A stretch of 64,000 nucleotides of DNA from CAYVQU01 sp964453155 (GCA_964453155.1 CAYVQU010000003.1:13421-77420), one strand, 5' to 3'. Counted from the stretch's first letter, positions 48,641 through 57,669 are shown. Numbers and translations: made by a program. The notes: generated by a model not told the origin, from the sequence alone.

Positions 48641-49285
48641 ATGACCATACGTTATACTTGGCCTGATCTTATGACCCTCTCTGAACCCATCCCCCCCTAT
48701 CTGACTGACCCCTCCGGGCAAGAACATCAATTGACCGCGGCGGTGACTGAAATTGGTCGGGCAGTGGATAATGATATTGTCATCACCAGCAAGCGCGTCT
48801 CGCGCGAACATGCCCGGATTCTCAAGGATGGCCGCAAACTGGTTTTGGAAGACTGCAACAGCGCCAATGGGACTTTTCTTAATGACGAGCGGGTCCTGAC
48901 ACCTATCCAACTACGCGATGGCGACCGGATTTCGATCGGGGGTGTGATCCTGAAATACAACGACCCCGACACCACTGTCCGCGATGACGATCCCTTCCCG
49001 GAATTAGAGGTGGATACCCCTGCCGGCGTAATTCGCGTCAACCGGAAAGTCGTCCCCCTCTCGCCGAAGGAATTTGTCCTGGTTTGTTATCTCCACGAAC
49101 GGAAAGGTGAAGTCTGTTCCAAAGATGATATCAGCCAGGCCGTCTGGCCCGAATATAAGGGCGAAGTCTACGACTACCAGATCGAGAACTTGATCCGCCG
49201 CCTACGCACCAAAATCGAAAATGACCCCGCGCTGCCGCAGTTGCTGCTGACAATCCGGGGTCTTGGATATAAATTAGTTTCATAA
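48641..49285 (+). CDS. FHA domain plus winged-helix DNA-binding regulator
   Basis: A 214-residue protein with an N-terminal FHA domain (EIGRAVDNDIVI, KRVSREHARI and NSANGTFLN, residues ~37-85) that binds phospho-Thr peptides, and a C-terminal OmpR-type winged helix (VPLSPKEFVLVCYLHERKGEVCSKDDI to LRTKIE and RGLGYKL). It is probably a transcription factor recruited by, or phosphorylated by, the Ser/Thr kinase encoded next. The start may be ATG 48641 or ATG 48671; a TATACT lies between them and, if used as promoter, would favour 48671 and a nearly leaderless mRNA. Confidence 0.87.
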   Translation: MTIRYTWPDLMTLSEPIPPYLTDPSGQEHQLTAAVTEIGRAVDNDIVITSKRVSREHARILKDGRKLVLEDCNSANGTFLNDERVLTPIQLRDGDRISIGGVILKYNDPDTTVRDDDPFPELEVDTPAGVIRVNRKVVPLSPKEFVLVCYLHERKGEVCSKDDISQAVWPEYKGEVYDYQIENLIRRLRTKIENDPALPQLLLTIRGLGYKLVS

Positions 49286-49299
49286 CCAGAACAACCACG

Positions 49300-49356
49300 T
49301 AAAGCGTGAGGCGTGAAGCGTGAGTCTGGCAAGATTCACGTTTCACGCCTCACGTT
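49300..49356. repeat. Word-type hairpin repeat (GCGTGAGGCGTGAAG words)
   Basis: A ~25-bp imperfect stem (49300-49326 with 49331-49356) has a very short loop, just downstream of the FHA regulator, and may terminate its mRNA. Confidence 0.75.
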
Positions 49357-49524
49357 TCACGATTCACAGAAAAGTTTCATTGACTCAATAGCTGGCTGTT
49401 AGCTAACGGATAGGTTACAAATTCGTGCTAGGGGTACACTTTCATCGTCTGGAGAAAATACCTCCAGCGAATGGAGACAACCCTGGGATAACTGGGGAAA
49501 ACTCCAAAAATGATGGAGACACGA

Positions 49525-51147
49525 ATGACGGCCCAAGCACAGCAAATCGCACCCCCTCGAAAAGCCCGTAAACCAGCGATTGAGTCCCGCCGACGCAGGA
49601 AGAAAAAAATGCTCACTTCGTTAGAAGGCCAATCCCTGGGCAAATACCGCATCATGGAACCCCTTGGCCGGGGCGGCATGGCGCAAGTCTACCGGGCCTA
49701 TCACCCTCAGCTTGACCGTTACGTTGCCATCAAAGTGCTGCGCTCCGATTTAGTGGAGGAGGCCGAGTTTCTGGCTCGTTTCCGCCGGGAGGCTCAGTCG
49801 GTCGCTAACCTGCGGCATGAGAACGTCGTCCAGGTTCATGACTTCGATGTTGAAGGCACGGTCTACTACATGGTCATGGAACTGCTGGAAGGTGACACCC
49901 TCAAGGTCCGCCTGAACGAGTACCGGGCCCGCGGCGAACGGATGCCAACCGGCGAAATGCTCCGGATAATCCTGGACGCCCTCCACGGGTTGGCCTACGC
50001 TCACAGCGAAGGGATCGTCCACCGGGACCTCAAGCCGGCCAATATCCTGCTGACCAAACGCGGCCAAGCCGTCCTGACCGATTTCGGGATCGCTCAAATC
50101 GTCGGCGGCACCAACTACACCGTGTCGGGCGCGTTGATGGGCACGCTGGCTTACATGGCCCCGGAGCAGGGTCTGGAAGGCACCACCGGGATCCACAGCG
50201 ATATCTATTCCTTGGGGATCGTGTTCTACGAGATGCTCACGGGTCGTCCCCCTTTCGATGCGGATACCCCGCTGGCCATCCTGATGAAGCACGTCAACGA
50301 TCCTTTACCGTTGCCGCGCACCATCGATCAGGATATTGCGGAACCGTTCGAACGGGTCGTGCTCAAAGCCCTGGCCAAAAAACCCGAGGATCGTTTTCAG
50401 ACTGCTGATGAGATGACCCAGGCCCTGGATGCCGCCGCTACCGAAGTCGAGGCCGACCTCCCCGACCGCATCCCTGACCCGGATTTCACGCTGATCGGCC
50501 AGCAGGCAGGTGTCGCCGTTCTTTCAGGAGACGACCGCCAAAGCATCACCAATATTCCCATTGTCAGCGATGAAACCGAAGTTGATGCGGGTCAAACCCT
50601 GGCGCAGAAACAGGCGGCCCAACAGACCGATACGCGGCTCGAAAGACCCAAAGATTCTTCGGCGGCAACCTCCACGATAAGTTTGCGAGCGCCAAAAGGT
50701 TTCTGGCGGAATGCCTGGCAGACCATCTTCTTGATGCTCATGGCCATTGCCGGTTACAACCTGATTGCGGTGATGTTGGGGCTGGTTTCTAAAAACTGGC
50801 GGATATACGAAGTCGGCTGGCCCGCGGAGATTATCCTAATAGGGTTGCTGCTGGCCCTAGTCATGACCAAAACCCAGGCTCCCTGGATGATGTTCCCCAC
50901 CGGGATCATCTTAGGGAACGGTCTCTTGCTAGGGTTCTACGCCCTCACGGGTTGGTGGAATGGCTGGAACTATCTGTGGCCGTTAGAACCGCTCCTGGTG
51001 CTGGGAACCGTCGGTTATACCCTGTGGCTGGGAACCCAGGGTGATAAGAAACATACCTTGCTTGAGAGTTTTGGTCAAAAATTGGTGCGAATTGCTGTGT
51101 TTGGGCTCATCATCGTGATCGCCATCGCGGCGTTACCATTTGGATAG
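49525..51147 (+). CDS. Membrane Ser/Thr protein kinase (PknB-like)
   Basis: A 540-residue Hanks-type kinase. A basic N-terminus precedes the kinase domain: GRGGMAQVYRAY (~48), the ATP Lys in VAIKVLR (~69), HRDLKPANILL (~165), DFGIAQ (~187) and APEQG (~212). A ~100-residue linker leads to a C-terminal membrane region of four segments with TGWWNGWNYLWPLEPLLVLG. That region resembles the next gene's product. There are no extracellular PASTA repeats, so signal input may come through the membrane part. ATG 49525 has GGAG upstream; ATG 49510 is the alternative. Confidence 0.9.
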   Translation: MTAQAQQIAPPRKARKPAIESRRRRKKKMLTSLEGQSLGKYRIMEPLGRGGMAQVYRAYHPQLDRYVAIKVLRSDLVEEAEFLARFRREAQSVANLRHENVVQVHDFDVEGTVYYMVMELLEGDTLKVRLNEYRARGERMPTGEMLRIILDALHGLAYAHSEGIVHRDLKPANILLTKRGQAVLTDFGIAQIVGGTNYTVSGALMGTLAYMAPEQGLEGTTGIHSDIYSLGIVFYEMLTGRPPFDADTPLAILMKHVNDPLPLPRTIDQDIAEPFERVVLKALAKKPEDRFQTADEMTQALDAAATEVEADLPDRIPDPDFTLIGQQAGVAVLSGDDRQSITNIPIVSDETEVDAGQTLAQKQAAQQTDTRLERPKDSSAATSTISLRAPKGFWRNAWQTIFLMLMAIAGYNLIAVMLGLVSKNWRIYEVGWPAEIILIGLLLALVMTKTQAPWMMFPTGIILGNGLLLGFYALTGWWNGWNYLWPLEPLLVLGTVGYTLWLGTQGDKKHTLLESFGQKLVRIAVFGLIIVIAIAALPFG

Positions 51148-51283
51148 GAAATTCCTACCCATATGCGCAAATTTCGGACAAAATTTAGTAATAAATCCAA
51201 GTTCAAACCGAAATTTGCTTATGTTGAGCGGTCATTAAGCTAATCTAATCATCTGTTCGAACCGCTCAACACGTAAGGAGATC

Positions 51284-52045
51284 ATGATGTCAAAGAAATT
51301 ATCTATTTTTACAGGGATTGGTTTGGTTCTGTTTGGGGGCTTGATCCTGGCCGGGAATTTTGTGTTCCCAATGCTGGGGATTCGGTTCCAATGGTGGCAG
51401 TTTTGGCGCTGGTGGCCGATCATCGTTATTTCGATTGGGCTGTTCATGAACGCCATTCCTTTTTTGGCCCGCGGGCGGCGGGGTTTGGGCGGATTGTTTA
51501 TCCCTGGTATTCCGGTTTTGGTAACCGGTGGAATTTTATTGTTCTGCAGCCTGTTCGACGCCTGGGGAGCCTGGGAACTCTTATGGCCGTTGGAACCATT
51601 AGCGTTAGGTCTGGGTTTCACGTTCTCAGCCCTGTGGATGAGATCGGTTGGTTTGGCTTTCCCGGCTATCATTATCGGGCTCAACGGTTTAGTTCTGGCA
51701 TTCTGTAATGTCACCGGTTGGTGGGAAGCCTGGGCCGTCCTGTGGACGATTGAACCATCGGCCGTAGGTCTCTCCCTGCTGGTGGTAGGTGTCAAGAAGA
51801 GTAATAAATCCGTCGTTGCTGTCGGACTCGGGCTATGCGGTTTTGCCGCTTTCGCCGCCGTCGGGATGAGTATCATCCTGCTATCAGGTTGGTGGTTGTT
51901 CCGCTTCTTGTGGCCGATTGCAATCATCTTAATCGGAGTAGCCATCATTGGATTGGGAATGATCAAAAGCCGCGCGGAATCCGATCATGAACCCCCTACC
52001 ACACCGCTGGAATCTGAGACACTACCTGAAAGCAGCGGCGCATAA
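51284..52045 (+). CDS. Polytopic membrane protein resembling the kinase membrane domain
   Basis: A 253-residue protein with seven or eight hydrophobic segments made of three or four repeats of a WPLEP-type unit: FWRWWPIIVISIGLFM, AWELLWPLEPLALGLG, AWAVLWTIEPSAVGLS and LFRFLWPIAIILIGVA. The unit is shared with the C-terminus of the upstream kinase and with the 29539-30003 protein. Such DUF5668-like proteins are found with envelope-stress signalling systems. AAGGAG precedes two possible ATGs (51284, 51287). Confidence 0.75.
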   Translation: MMSKKLSIFTGIGLVLFGGLILAGNFVFPMLGIRFQWWQFWRWWPIIVISIGLFMNAIPFLARGRRGLGGLFIPGIPVLVTGGILLFCSLFDAWGAWELLWPLEPLALGLGFTFSALWMRSVGLAFPAIIIGLNGLVLAFCNVTGWWEAWAVLWTIEPSAVGLSLLVVGVKKSNKSVVAVGLGLCGFAAFAAVGMSIILLSGWWLFRFLWPIAIILIGVAIIGLGMIKSRAESDHEPPTTPLESETLPESSGA

Positions 52046-52071
52046 CATAAATTCCCCCGTTTTTTTTCCAG

Positions 52072-52116
52072 ACCGGATGATTACCCGAACATAGGTGTAA
52101 TCATCCGGTTTATTTA
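52072..52116. terminator. Terminator between convergent genes
   Basis: A perfect 13-bp stem (52072-52084 with 52097-52109) is followed by TTTATTT on the plus strand. Confidence 0.8.
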
Positions 52117-52425
52117 ACCAAAAATTTCATAAGCCGAACCGACCAAGGATAAATCCTCGGCCTGGGGAGGCGCTTCGGGCTGGCTTTCTTGTAATTGACG
52201 GCGAAAATCCTGGAAAGCCGGTAAATTGGCCACGATATCCGCAGCTTCTTGGTCGGGATACATGGCGAAATGGATAAAAGTCTGGCCGTCTTCCAAGACA
52301 AACGCGCTGTAGCGAATACTTGGATTCGCCAAGGCCCGTAAATCTGCCATTACTTTTTGAATATTGGCCTTATTCGTATCGGCATAACTTGGTTTTACCG
52401 TATATTGAACTTTGACCGCTTTCAT
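52114..52425 (-). CDS. Small dimeric alpha-beta barrel-like protein
   Basis: A 103-residue protein with KVQYTVKPSYADTNKANIQKV, FVLEDGQTFIHFAMYPDQEAAD and FQDFRRQLQE, consistent with an antibiotic-biosynthesis-monooxygenase/dimeric ferredoxin-like fold (a strand-helix-strand pattern repeated). The biochemical role is not deducible. A strong AAGGAG ribosome site precedes the ATG, so it is well translated. Confidence 0.65.
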   Translation of the reverse strand: MKAVKVQYTVKPSYADTNKANIQKVMADLRALANPSIRYSAFVLEDGQTFIHFAMYPDQEAADIVANLPAFQDFRRQLQESQPEAPPQAEDLSLVGSAYEIFG

Positions 52426-52709
52426 GTTTCACTCCTTATTTGCACAATTGCTTCAATAATTGGATGACATTACTACTTTTTGGATGATCTAAAAAATCAA
52501 ATACTTACAGGGGTAGGACCATGCGCATTCATCAAATTACTCAATTTAAGCTCAAACCGGAAACAATATTTTGTACCATCATCCAATTGCTCTAGTAATA
52601 TTCACCCAGCATCGCCGGGTACCGACCTCGGTCAATAAAAACGAGATTTGAACTTGAAACTGGTCTGGTTTGTAGAAAATTTAGACACTGCAAAAATAGG
52701 AGGTGTTAT

Positions 52710-53570
52710 ATGGAATTCATCCAGACTGGCCAATTCAAACCCAACCCATTAGCAAGTTTAATCAGCGTAGAAAATCCACTCGAGAGAATCTCTCGAATTA
52801 CGTTCAAACGCCTGGACTGTTTGTTGGATTTTGTTGGAGAACAGGGTGAGTCAATTCGAGAAGAATACGTACAACGACTCAAAACCAAATATCAAGCCTT
52901 ACTTTCCGGAGACACTATCACTGAAAGGTCTCTCGATCTTGATAATCTAATTCATGATAAACCCCATCTTACCCAACATCGAGATTTGGCTCATAATGTT
53001 GCGAATTATCATTTACAGTCACTGGGGTTACCCCCAGACCATGATTGGCAGCAAGCAAGCGTTGAAGTCCCCCAAAGAAACATGTTGCGATCGGTGTTGG
53101 TGCCAGCTTACCTTAATTTGGAATGCTTAGCACAGATTTTGGGCCGAGAAACAGCGTTTCCACTGCACAAACGATTTACGACTACATATTTGTTGCAGCG
53201 ACAAGTGGATCAAGAAAATCAAGTCGAATCCGTTGATCAAATATTTGCGGATCGCAATTCAGCGGATGACGAAGCTTCAGATTGGGTTATGGTTCATGGC
53301 CTGCTTGGAGATGGAAAATATGCCTATAAAAACGAAAACTGCCTGTGGGTTGAGGCCCTAGCCGATTTCCCTAAGACTGACATTAAATATCATATCTGTT
53401 GTTATGGCGATTATCAGGGTGCTAAATCATGGCACCAAGATTTCGTTCTGACGATGGAACATACCATCGCCCAAGGTGATCCTTATTGCTCGCGGGTCGT
53501 TCATGATACCCGAATCAATTGGCAACTTGAGCATCCCCCCAAAGAGTTTTGGGAGCAGATGAAAGTTTAA
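52710..53570 (+). CDS. Possible L-2-amino-thiazoline-4-carboxylate hydrolase-like protein
   Basis: A 286-residue soluble protein with no signal or membrane segment. The C-terminal part (ICCYGDYQGAKSWHQDF, then HTIAQGDPYCSRVVHD) resembles the ATC-hydrolase family, in which a conserved Asp/Cys pattern follows GD. In that family the reaction opens a thiazoline ring on the way to cysteine. The match is by eye and could be wrong. The N-terminal half is not recognised. AGGAGG gives a strong start, and a good terminator follows. Confidence 0.5.
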   Translation: MEFIQTGQFKPNPLASLISVENPLERISRITFKRLDCLLDFVGEQGESIREEYVQRLKTKYQALLSGDTITERSLDLDNLIHDKPHLTQHRDLAHNVANYHLQSLGLPPDHDWQQASVEVPQRNMLRSVLVPAYLNLECLAQILGRETAFPLHKRFTTTYLLQRQVDQENQVESVDQIFADRNSADDEASDWVMVHGLLGDGKYAYKNENCLWVEALADFPKTDIKYHICCYGDYQGAKSWHQDFVLTMEHTIAQGDPYCSRVVHDTRINWQLEHPPKEFWEQMKV

Positions 53571-53577
53571 AATAAAA

Positions 53578-53610
53578 AAATCTGGCCATTCGTGGCCAGA
53601 TTTTTTTATT
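53578..53610. terminator. Bidirectional terminator
   Basis: A perfect 11-bp stem (53578-53588 with 53593-53603) has loop TTCG and is followed by TTTTATTT, with an A-run on the other side, between convergent genes. Confidence 0.88.
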
Positions 53611-53687
53611 TAGGACTTGCGCTGTTCTCTTCTCGAAATGAGAGATTTGGATTGGACGAACTTCAAACCTTATTGTTTTCTACACGG

Positions 53688-54656
53688 TTAAGTCGTTTCT
53701 TCAACATAATCAGAAAAAATATCATCAATTTGTTCCAAGACATCTTCAGTGAGTAAGGGAACCGCCTCGGCCGCGGCGATGTTGTCTTCAAGCTGCGCGA
53801 CTTTAGTGGCTCCGGTGATCACGCTGCTGACCACTTTTCGGCGCAGAATCCAGGCGATGGATAATTGGGCCAGGGTAATCCCTAAATCGGCGGCGACATC
53901 CCCTAAATCTTGGACGATTGCGAGGCGCTCAGGAGTCAGGTTATCCTGCATCCAGGACATATTTTCGAGGGCGGCCCGACTACCTTCCGGGATCCCCCCA
54001 TTATATTTACCTGTCAAAATCCCAAAATAGAGCGGGCTGAAAGTCGTCAACCCCACGCCTAATTCCTTCGCCATTGGAGCGATTTCATCGTCTACTCGCT
54101 GCCGATGGAAAAGATTGTATTGAGGCTGCTCCATTGTCGGGGGGATCAGGTTGTACTGCCGGGCAACCCCAAAAGCCTGGGAAATTTGCGACGCCGTCCA
54201 TTCGGAAGTGCCCCAGTAGAGAATTTTGCCCTGCTCGATGAGATGGGTCATCGTGAAGACCACTTCTTCGAGCGGCGTGTCAGGATCATAGCGATGACAG
54301 AAATAGAGATCGACGTAATCTGTCTGTAAACGTTGAAGGGAGGCATTGATCGATTCGGTGATATGCTTGCGGGACAGGCCGCGCCCATTGGGACCAGGCA
54401 TAGTGGCCCCGAAAACTTTACTTGAAATAACCAGAGCTTCCCGCGGGATATCTTGAATGGCTGCCCCCATGACAATCTCAGCCTGCCCGTTGGCATAAAC
54501 ATCGGCATTGTCGAAAAAATTGATACCTTGATCATAGGCAGCATGGATCAAATCACTGGCCGTTTGCTCTTCGATCTGACTGCCAAAAGTGACCCAGGCC
54601 CCTAATGAAATTTCACTAACTTTCAAACCTGATTTCCCTAATCGGCGATAATGCAT
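53688..54656 (-). CDS. Aldo/keto reductase, voltage-channel-beta-like (YghZ type)
   Basis: A 322-residue NADPH-dependent aldo/keto reductase. The barrel motifs are GLKVSEISLGAW, NFFDNADVYANGQAE (catalytic Asp and Tyr), VISSKVFG (catalytic Lys), and YVDLYFCHRYD (with His). The C-terminal VITGATKVAQLEDN binds the cofactor phosphate. Family members reduce small aldehydes such as methylglyoxal. The ATG follows AAGGAAG. Confidence 0.92.
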   Translation of the reverse strand: MHYRRLGKSGLKVSEISLGAWVTFGSQIEEQTASDLIHAAYDQGINFFDNADVYANGQAEIVMGAAIQDIPREALVISSKVFGATMPGPNGRGLSRKHITESINASLQRLQTDYVDLYFCHRYDPDTPLEEVVFTMTHLIEQGKILYWGTSEWTASQISQAFGVARQYNLIPPTMEQPQYNLFHRQRVDDEIAPMAKELGVGLTTFSPLYFGILTGKYNGGIPEGSRAALENMSWMQDNLTPERLAIVQDLGDVAADLGITLAQLSIAWILRRKVVSSVITGATKVAQLEDNIAAAEAVPLLTEDVLEQIDDIFSDYVEETT

Positions 54657-54689
54657 GGCACTTCCTTTCGATTACCAATACGAATTCTC

Positions 54690-54742
54690 GCAGATTTCGG
54701 AATGCATCTAAGATTTGAAAACCTTATTCAACCGAAATCTGC
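54690..54742. repeat. Hairpin repeat (GCAGATTTCGG words)
   Basis: Perfect 11-bp arms (54690-54700 with 54732-54742). The same words are scattered at 25497-25627. Confidence 0.7.
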
Positions 54743-54884
54743 TCAGGTGGTGCGGTCATATTTGCCAGCCTAGCTACCCGCGACAAACCGCAACACACTT
54801 CATTGTACACAATCCCCACTCGCGATTCAACAACCAAATCATTGCACTTTTGTGATGATCTAGCCACGTTTATGCAGTACCTTT

Positions 54885-54949
54885 AACCACAAAGGACACA
54901 AAAGTCCACGAAGATTTGTTCTTTGTGAACATTTGTGTCCTTTGTGGTT
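54885..54949. repeat. Hairpin repeat (ACCACAAAGGACACAAA words)
   Basis: Perfect 18-bp arms (54885-54902 with 54932-54949), just downstream of the methyltransferase/MTHFR fusion gene, which it may terminate. Confidence 0.8.
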
Positions 54950-54958
54950 GAATGATTT

Positions 54959-56854
54959 TTAGCGTACCGCTTCTACAATCTCCGCGGCGAGATCATAACG
55001 CCCAAACGCGGGCATCAGATAAACCCCCTGGCCCCATTCCTTGACCTGTTCGGCTAGTTCAGCGGCGATTTTGACCCCTTCCTGGGGGGCAGCCTCGCCC
55101 GCAGCTTCAATTCTAGCCCGAGTGTCATCCGGGATGATGATTCCGGGGACTTCGTTGTGGAGAAATGCCGCGTGGCGGACGCCATAGAGTGGCAGGATAC
55201 CGACTAAAATCGGGATTTCAAGGGAACCAAACTGGGCGGTGTAACGATTGAGAAATTCCAGGGCTTTGTCAGGTTCATAGACTGGCTGTGTCAGGGCGAA
55301 GTTAGCGCCGTTGGCAATTTTCCGCCGTAAGACTTTGATCTCTCGTTCGGGATTCTTGGGCATCAGGTTAAGGGCACAGCCCACAAAGAAACTGGTCGGC
55401 TGCCCGATGTCGGACCCGGCGTGATCGACCCCGCGGTTAAACCGTTGGGCGATGAGTTTCATCAGTCCGGAGGGAACTAAATCGTAATCGTCCATGGCTT
55501 CGGGATAATCCCCGATGGAGGTCGGATCCCCCATGACGACAAAAACATTGCGGATTCCGAGGGCATGGGCCGCCAGCAGATCACCCTGCACCCGGAGCAA
55601 GTTCCGGCCGCGGGTAGGGAAATGCAGGGTGGTTTCGATCCCTACATCGCGCTGAATGAGTTCGCAGACCGCCCAGGGCGACATCCGCATCCGGGCCATG
55701 GGGCTGTCGGCGACGTTAATGACATCGGCCCCAGCTTCGGCTAACATGGACGCGCCCGCAATGATTTTGTGAGGCGCGAGCCCCCGCGGCGGGTCCATCT
55801 CGACCGCGACCGCAAATTCTCCAGCAGCGAATTTTTGGGCCAGTTGGGTTGGTTGCTCAAGTGTGATTTCCCCGATTTCAGAGATGCCTGTCGCCATGGT
55901 GGTTGTTGGAGACGTGGGATGAGCGGGAGCAGTATCCAAGGCAGCTCGCATTTGGGCGATGTGATCGGGCGTGGTCCCACAGCAGCCGCCGATGATGCTG
56001 ACGCCTAATTCGGCGAATGATTGAGCATATTCCCCAAAATAGTCGGGCTGGGCCGAATACATGACGCGCCCGCCAACCTGTTCAGGCCAACCAGCATTGG
56101 GCTTGACTACAAATTTGGCCTCCGGAACGGCCTGTTTCATCTGGGTTAGAATGCGGAACAATTGGGCCGGGCCGCCGGAGCAATTTGCCCCGATAACATC
56201 GGCCCCCGCTTTCATGAGCGTTTGAGCTACTTTTGCTGGGGTGTCACCCAAAATGGTACGATCATCGCGGGTAAATGTCGTCGAGGCCACGATAGGCATG
56301 GAACAATATTCCCGCGCGGCGGTCACTGCTTCCCGGATTTCATACAAATCCCCAAATGTTTCGATGACTAATAGGTCAACCCCAGCCTGACAGAGCGCCG
56401 CGATTTGTTCCACAAAGGCCGCGTGCGCATCTTCAATTTGGACCCGGCCATAGGGAGCCAGTCGCACGCCCAACGGGCCGACATCTCCGGCGACTAACAC
56501 CTCCTTATAGGAGGCTGCGACCACCCGTTTGGACAGTTCAACCCCCGCAGTATTTATTTCAGCAACGCGCTCCTCCAGGCCATGTTCGGCCAGCTTGTAG
56601 CGATTAGCGCTGAAGGTATTGGAATATATAATTTCCGCGCCCGCTTCGATATAGGCCCGATGCACATCAGCCACCAGTGCCGGATTCGTCAAATTGAGTT
56701 CATCAAAATTTTGATCAAACCCGATCCCGCGGGCATGCAACAGAGTACCCATCGCCCCGTCGGCGAGGAGCGGTTGGGGGGAGTTTTCAAGCAAAGTATT
56801 GAATTTCGTTCCCAATGGCGATTGGCTATTGGTGATTGGCGATTTAGCAGTCAT
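54959..56854 (-). CDS. Bifunctional homocysteine S-methyltransferase/methylenetetrahydrofolate reductase
   Basis: A 631-residue fusion. The N-terminal homocysteine methyltransferase domain (to ~residue 310) has LLADGAMGTLLHARG and zinc ligands in GANCSGG (~222) and GGCCGTTPDH (~290). The C-terminal MTHFR domain has FAVAVEMDPPRGLAPH, VFVVMGDPTS and VYEPDKALEFLNRY. It is equivalent to YitJ-type proteins, producing 5-methyl-THF and transferring methyl groups to homocysteine. The first ~15 residues (AKSPITNSQSPLG) are encoded by repeat words. A stand-alone metF (21914-22795) and metH (59543-63061) overlap in function. Confidence 0.92.
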   Translation of the reverse strand: MTAKSPITNSQSPLGTKFNTLLENSPQPLLADGAMGTLLHARGIGFDQNFDELNLTNPALVADVHRAYIEAGAEIIYSNTFSANRYKLAEHGLEERVAEINTAGVELSKRVVAASYKEVLVAGDVGPLGVRLAPYGRVQIEDAHAAFVEQIAALCQAGVDLLVIETFGDLYEIREAVTAAREYCSMPIVASTTFTRDDRTILGDTPAKVAQTLMKAGADVIGANCSGGPAQLFRILTQMKQAVPEAKFVVKPNAGWPEQVGGRVMYSAQPDYFGEYAQSFAELGVSIIGGCCGTTPDHIAQMRAALDTAPAHPTSPTTTMATGISEIGEITLEQPTQLAQKFAAGEFAVAVEMDPPRGLAPHKIIAGASMLAEAGADVINVADSPMARMRMSPWAVCELIQRDVGIETTLHFPTRGRNLLRVQGDLLAAHALGIRNVFVVMGDPTSIGDYPEAMDDYDLVPSGLMKLIAQRFNRGVDHAGSDIGQPTSFFVGCALNLMPKNPEREIKVLRRKIANGANFALTQPVYEPDKALEFLNRYTAQFGSLEIPILVGILPLYGVRHAAFLHNEVPGIIIPDDTRARIEAAGEAAPQEGVKIAAELAEQVKEWGQGVYLMPAFGRYDLAAEIVEAVR

Positions 56855-56863
56855 ATGATGGTC

Positions 56864-57484
56864 CTATAATTGGTTTTTGTTGCGAACATTCCGGCTTCGA
56901 TCTTCTATCATCAGTTTTTCTAGTATTCCCCAATGCTCCCACTCGGCGCGGACTTCGGCCTGGCGGCGGGATAAATCACTGGCAGGACCGATACGGACGG
57001 CGGTGATGGGCGATCCGGGGGCGATCGGACGGATGGGATGGGTGGCAATTTCAAAGGGCGCGCGAACTGCGCGGGTGTGGGCGGTCCCTGAAGAGTCCAG
57101 CAAGACCCACCCGGCCACGAAAGCCGCGGTGCGCTGGCCCGCGGGGACGTCTTTCAACCGGGCCATGAGGTAATCCAGCCAGGTTTGATCATCCACATCA
57201 TCGGGAAAAACACCATTCCAACGTCGGGTTTGAACACCGGGTTCGCCGTTGAGGGCGTCGATCTCCAAACCGGCATCGTCGCCAAACACCCAGGGGAATT
57301 CTTCTGAGTGAAAATGACGGGCCTTGATGAGTGCATTCGCGATGGCGGTCGCGCCGTTTTCGGGCGGGGTCGGGGTATGATTTTTGAGGTCGTTGAGAGT
57401 CAGCATTTCAAAACGATGGGCGTTGAAGACCGGAGTGAAGAGCTGTGTTTTCCAATGATTTCGGGTGGCGAATAAAATATTCAT
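56864..57484 (-). CDS. Ham1/RdgB-type nucleoside triphosphate pyrophosphatase
   Basis: A 206-residue house-cleaning pyrophosphatase that removes non-canonical purine triphosphates such as ITP and XTP. LFATRNHWKTQLF (N-terminal phosphate site), GDDAGLEIDALNGEPGVQTRRW and the C-terminal ASDLSRRQAEVRAEW follow the family pattern. Some usual residues vary: the SAR after PG is replaced by QTRR. The start is taken as ATG 57484, without a strong ribosome site. Confidence 0.8.
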   Translation of the reverse strand: MNILFATRNHWKTQLFTPVFNAHRFEMLTLNDLKNHTPTPPENGATAIANALIKARHFHSEEFPWVFGDDAGLEIDALNGEPGVQTRRWNGVFPDDVDDQTWLDYLMARLKDVPAGQRTAAFVAGWVLLDSSGTAHTRAVRAPFEIATHPIRPIAPGSPITAVRIGPASDLSRRQAEVRAEWEHWGILEKLMIEDRSRNVRNKNQL

Positions 57485-57508
57485 GGGTGAAATATGAGTA
57501 ACCATCCA

Positions 57509-57660
57509 AGAATTATTTCCTGCTAAGCTTCATCCTGAGTAGCGGCCGCGCCCTTCGATATGTGCATCACGCTGTTCAGCACTACTCAGGATGCTGGATT
57601 ATTTACCTCCCGATGAGAGCGTATCGAAGGGAGAAGCTTAGCATTTCGGGAAGTAATTTC
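57509..57660. repeat. Composite palindromic repeat with crossing arms
   Basis: Three arm pairs occur: GCTAAGCTTC with 57633-57642, CATCCTGAGTAG (57531-57542) with 57582-57593, and CCCTTCGATA (57551-57560) with 57622-57631. The second and third cross, so they cannot both form in a simple fold. MITE-like, non-coding. Confidence 0.7.
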
Positions 57661-57669
57661 CTAACGATT

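Noticed and set aside
51235..51966. Minus-strand frame of 243 codons
   Set aside because: It is antisense to the membrane protein at 51284-52045 and its composition is that of a reversed hydrophobic gene.
52441..52709. Possible 24-codon frame starting at the ATG near 52520
   Set aside because: No ribosome site, too short to judge, and no coupling to a neighbour.
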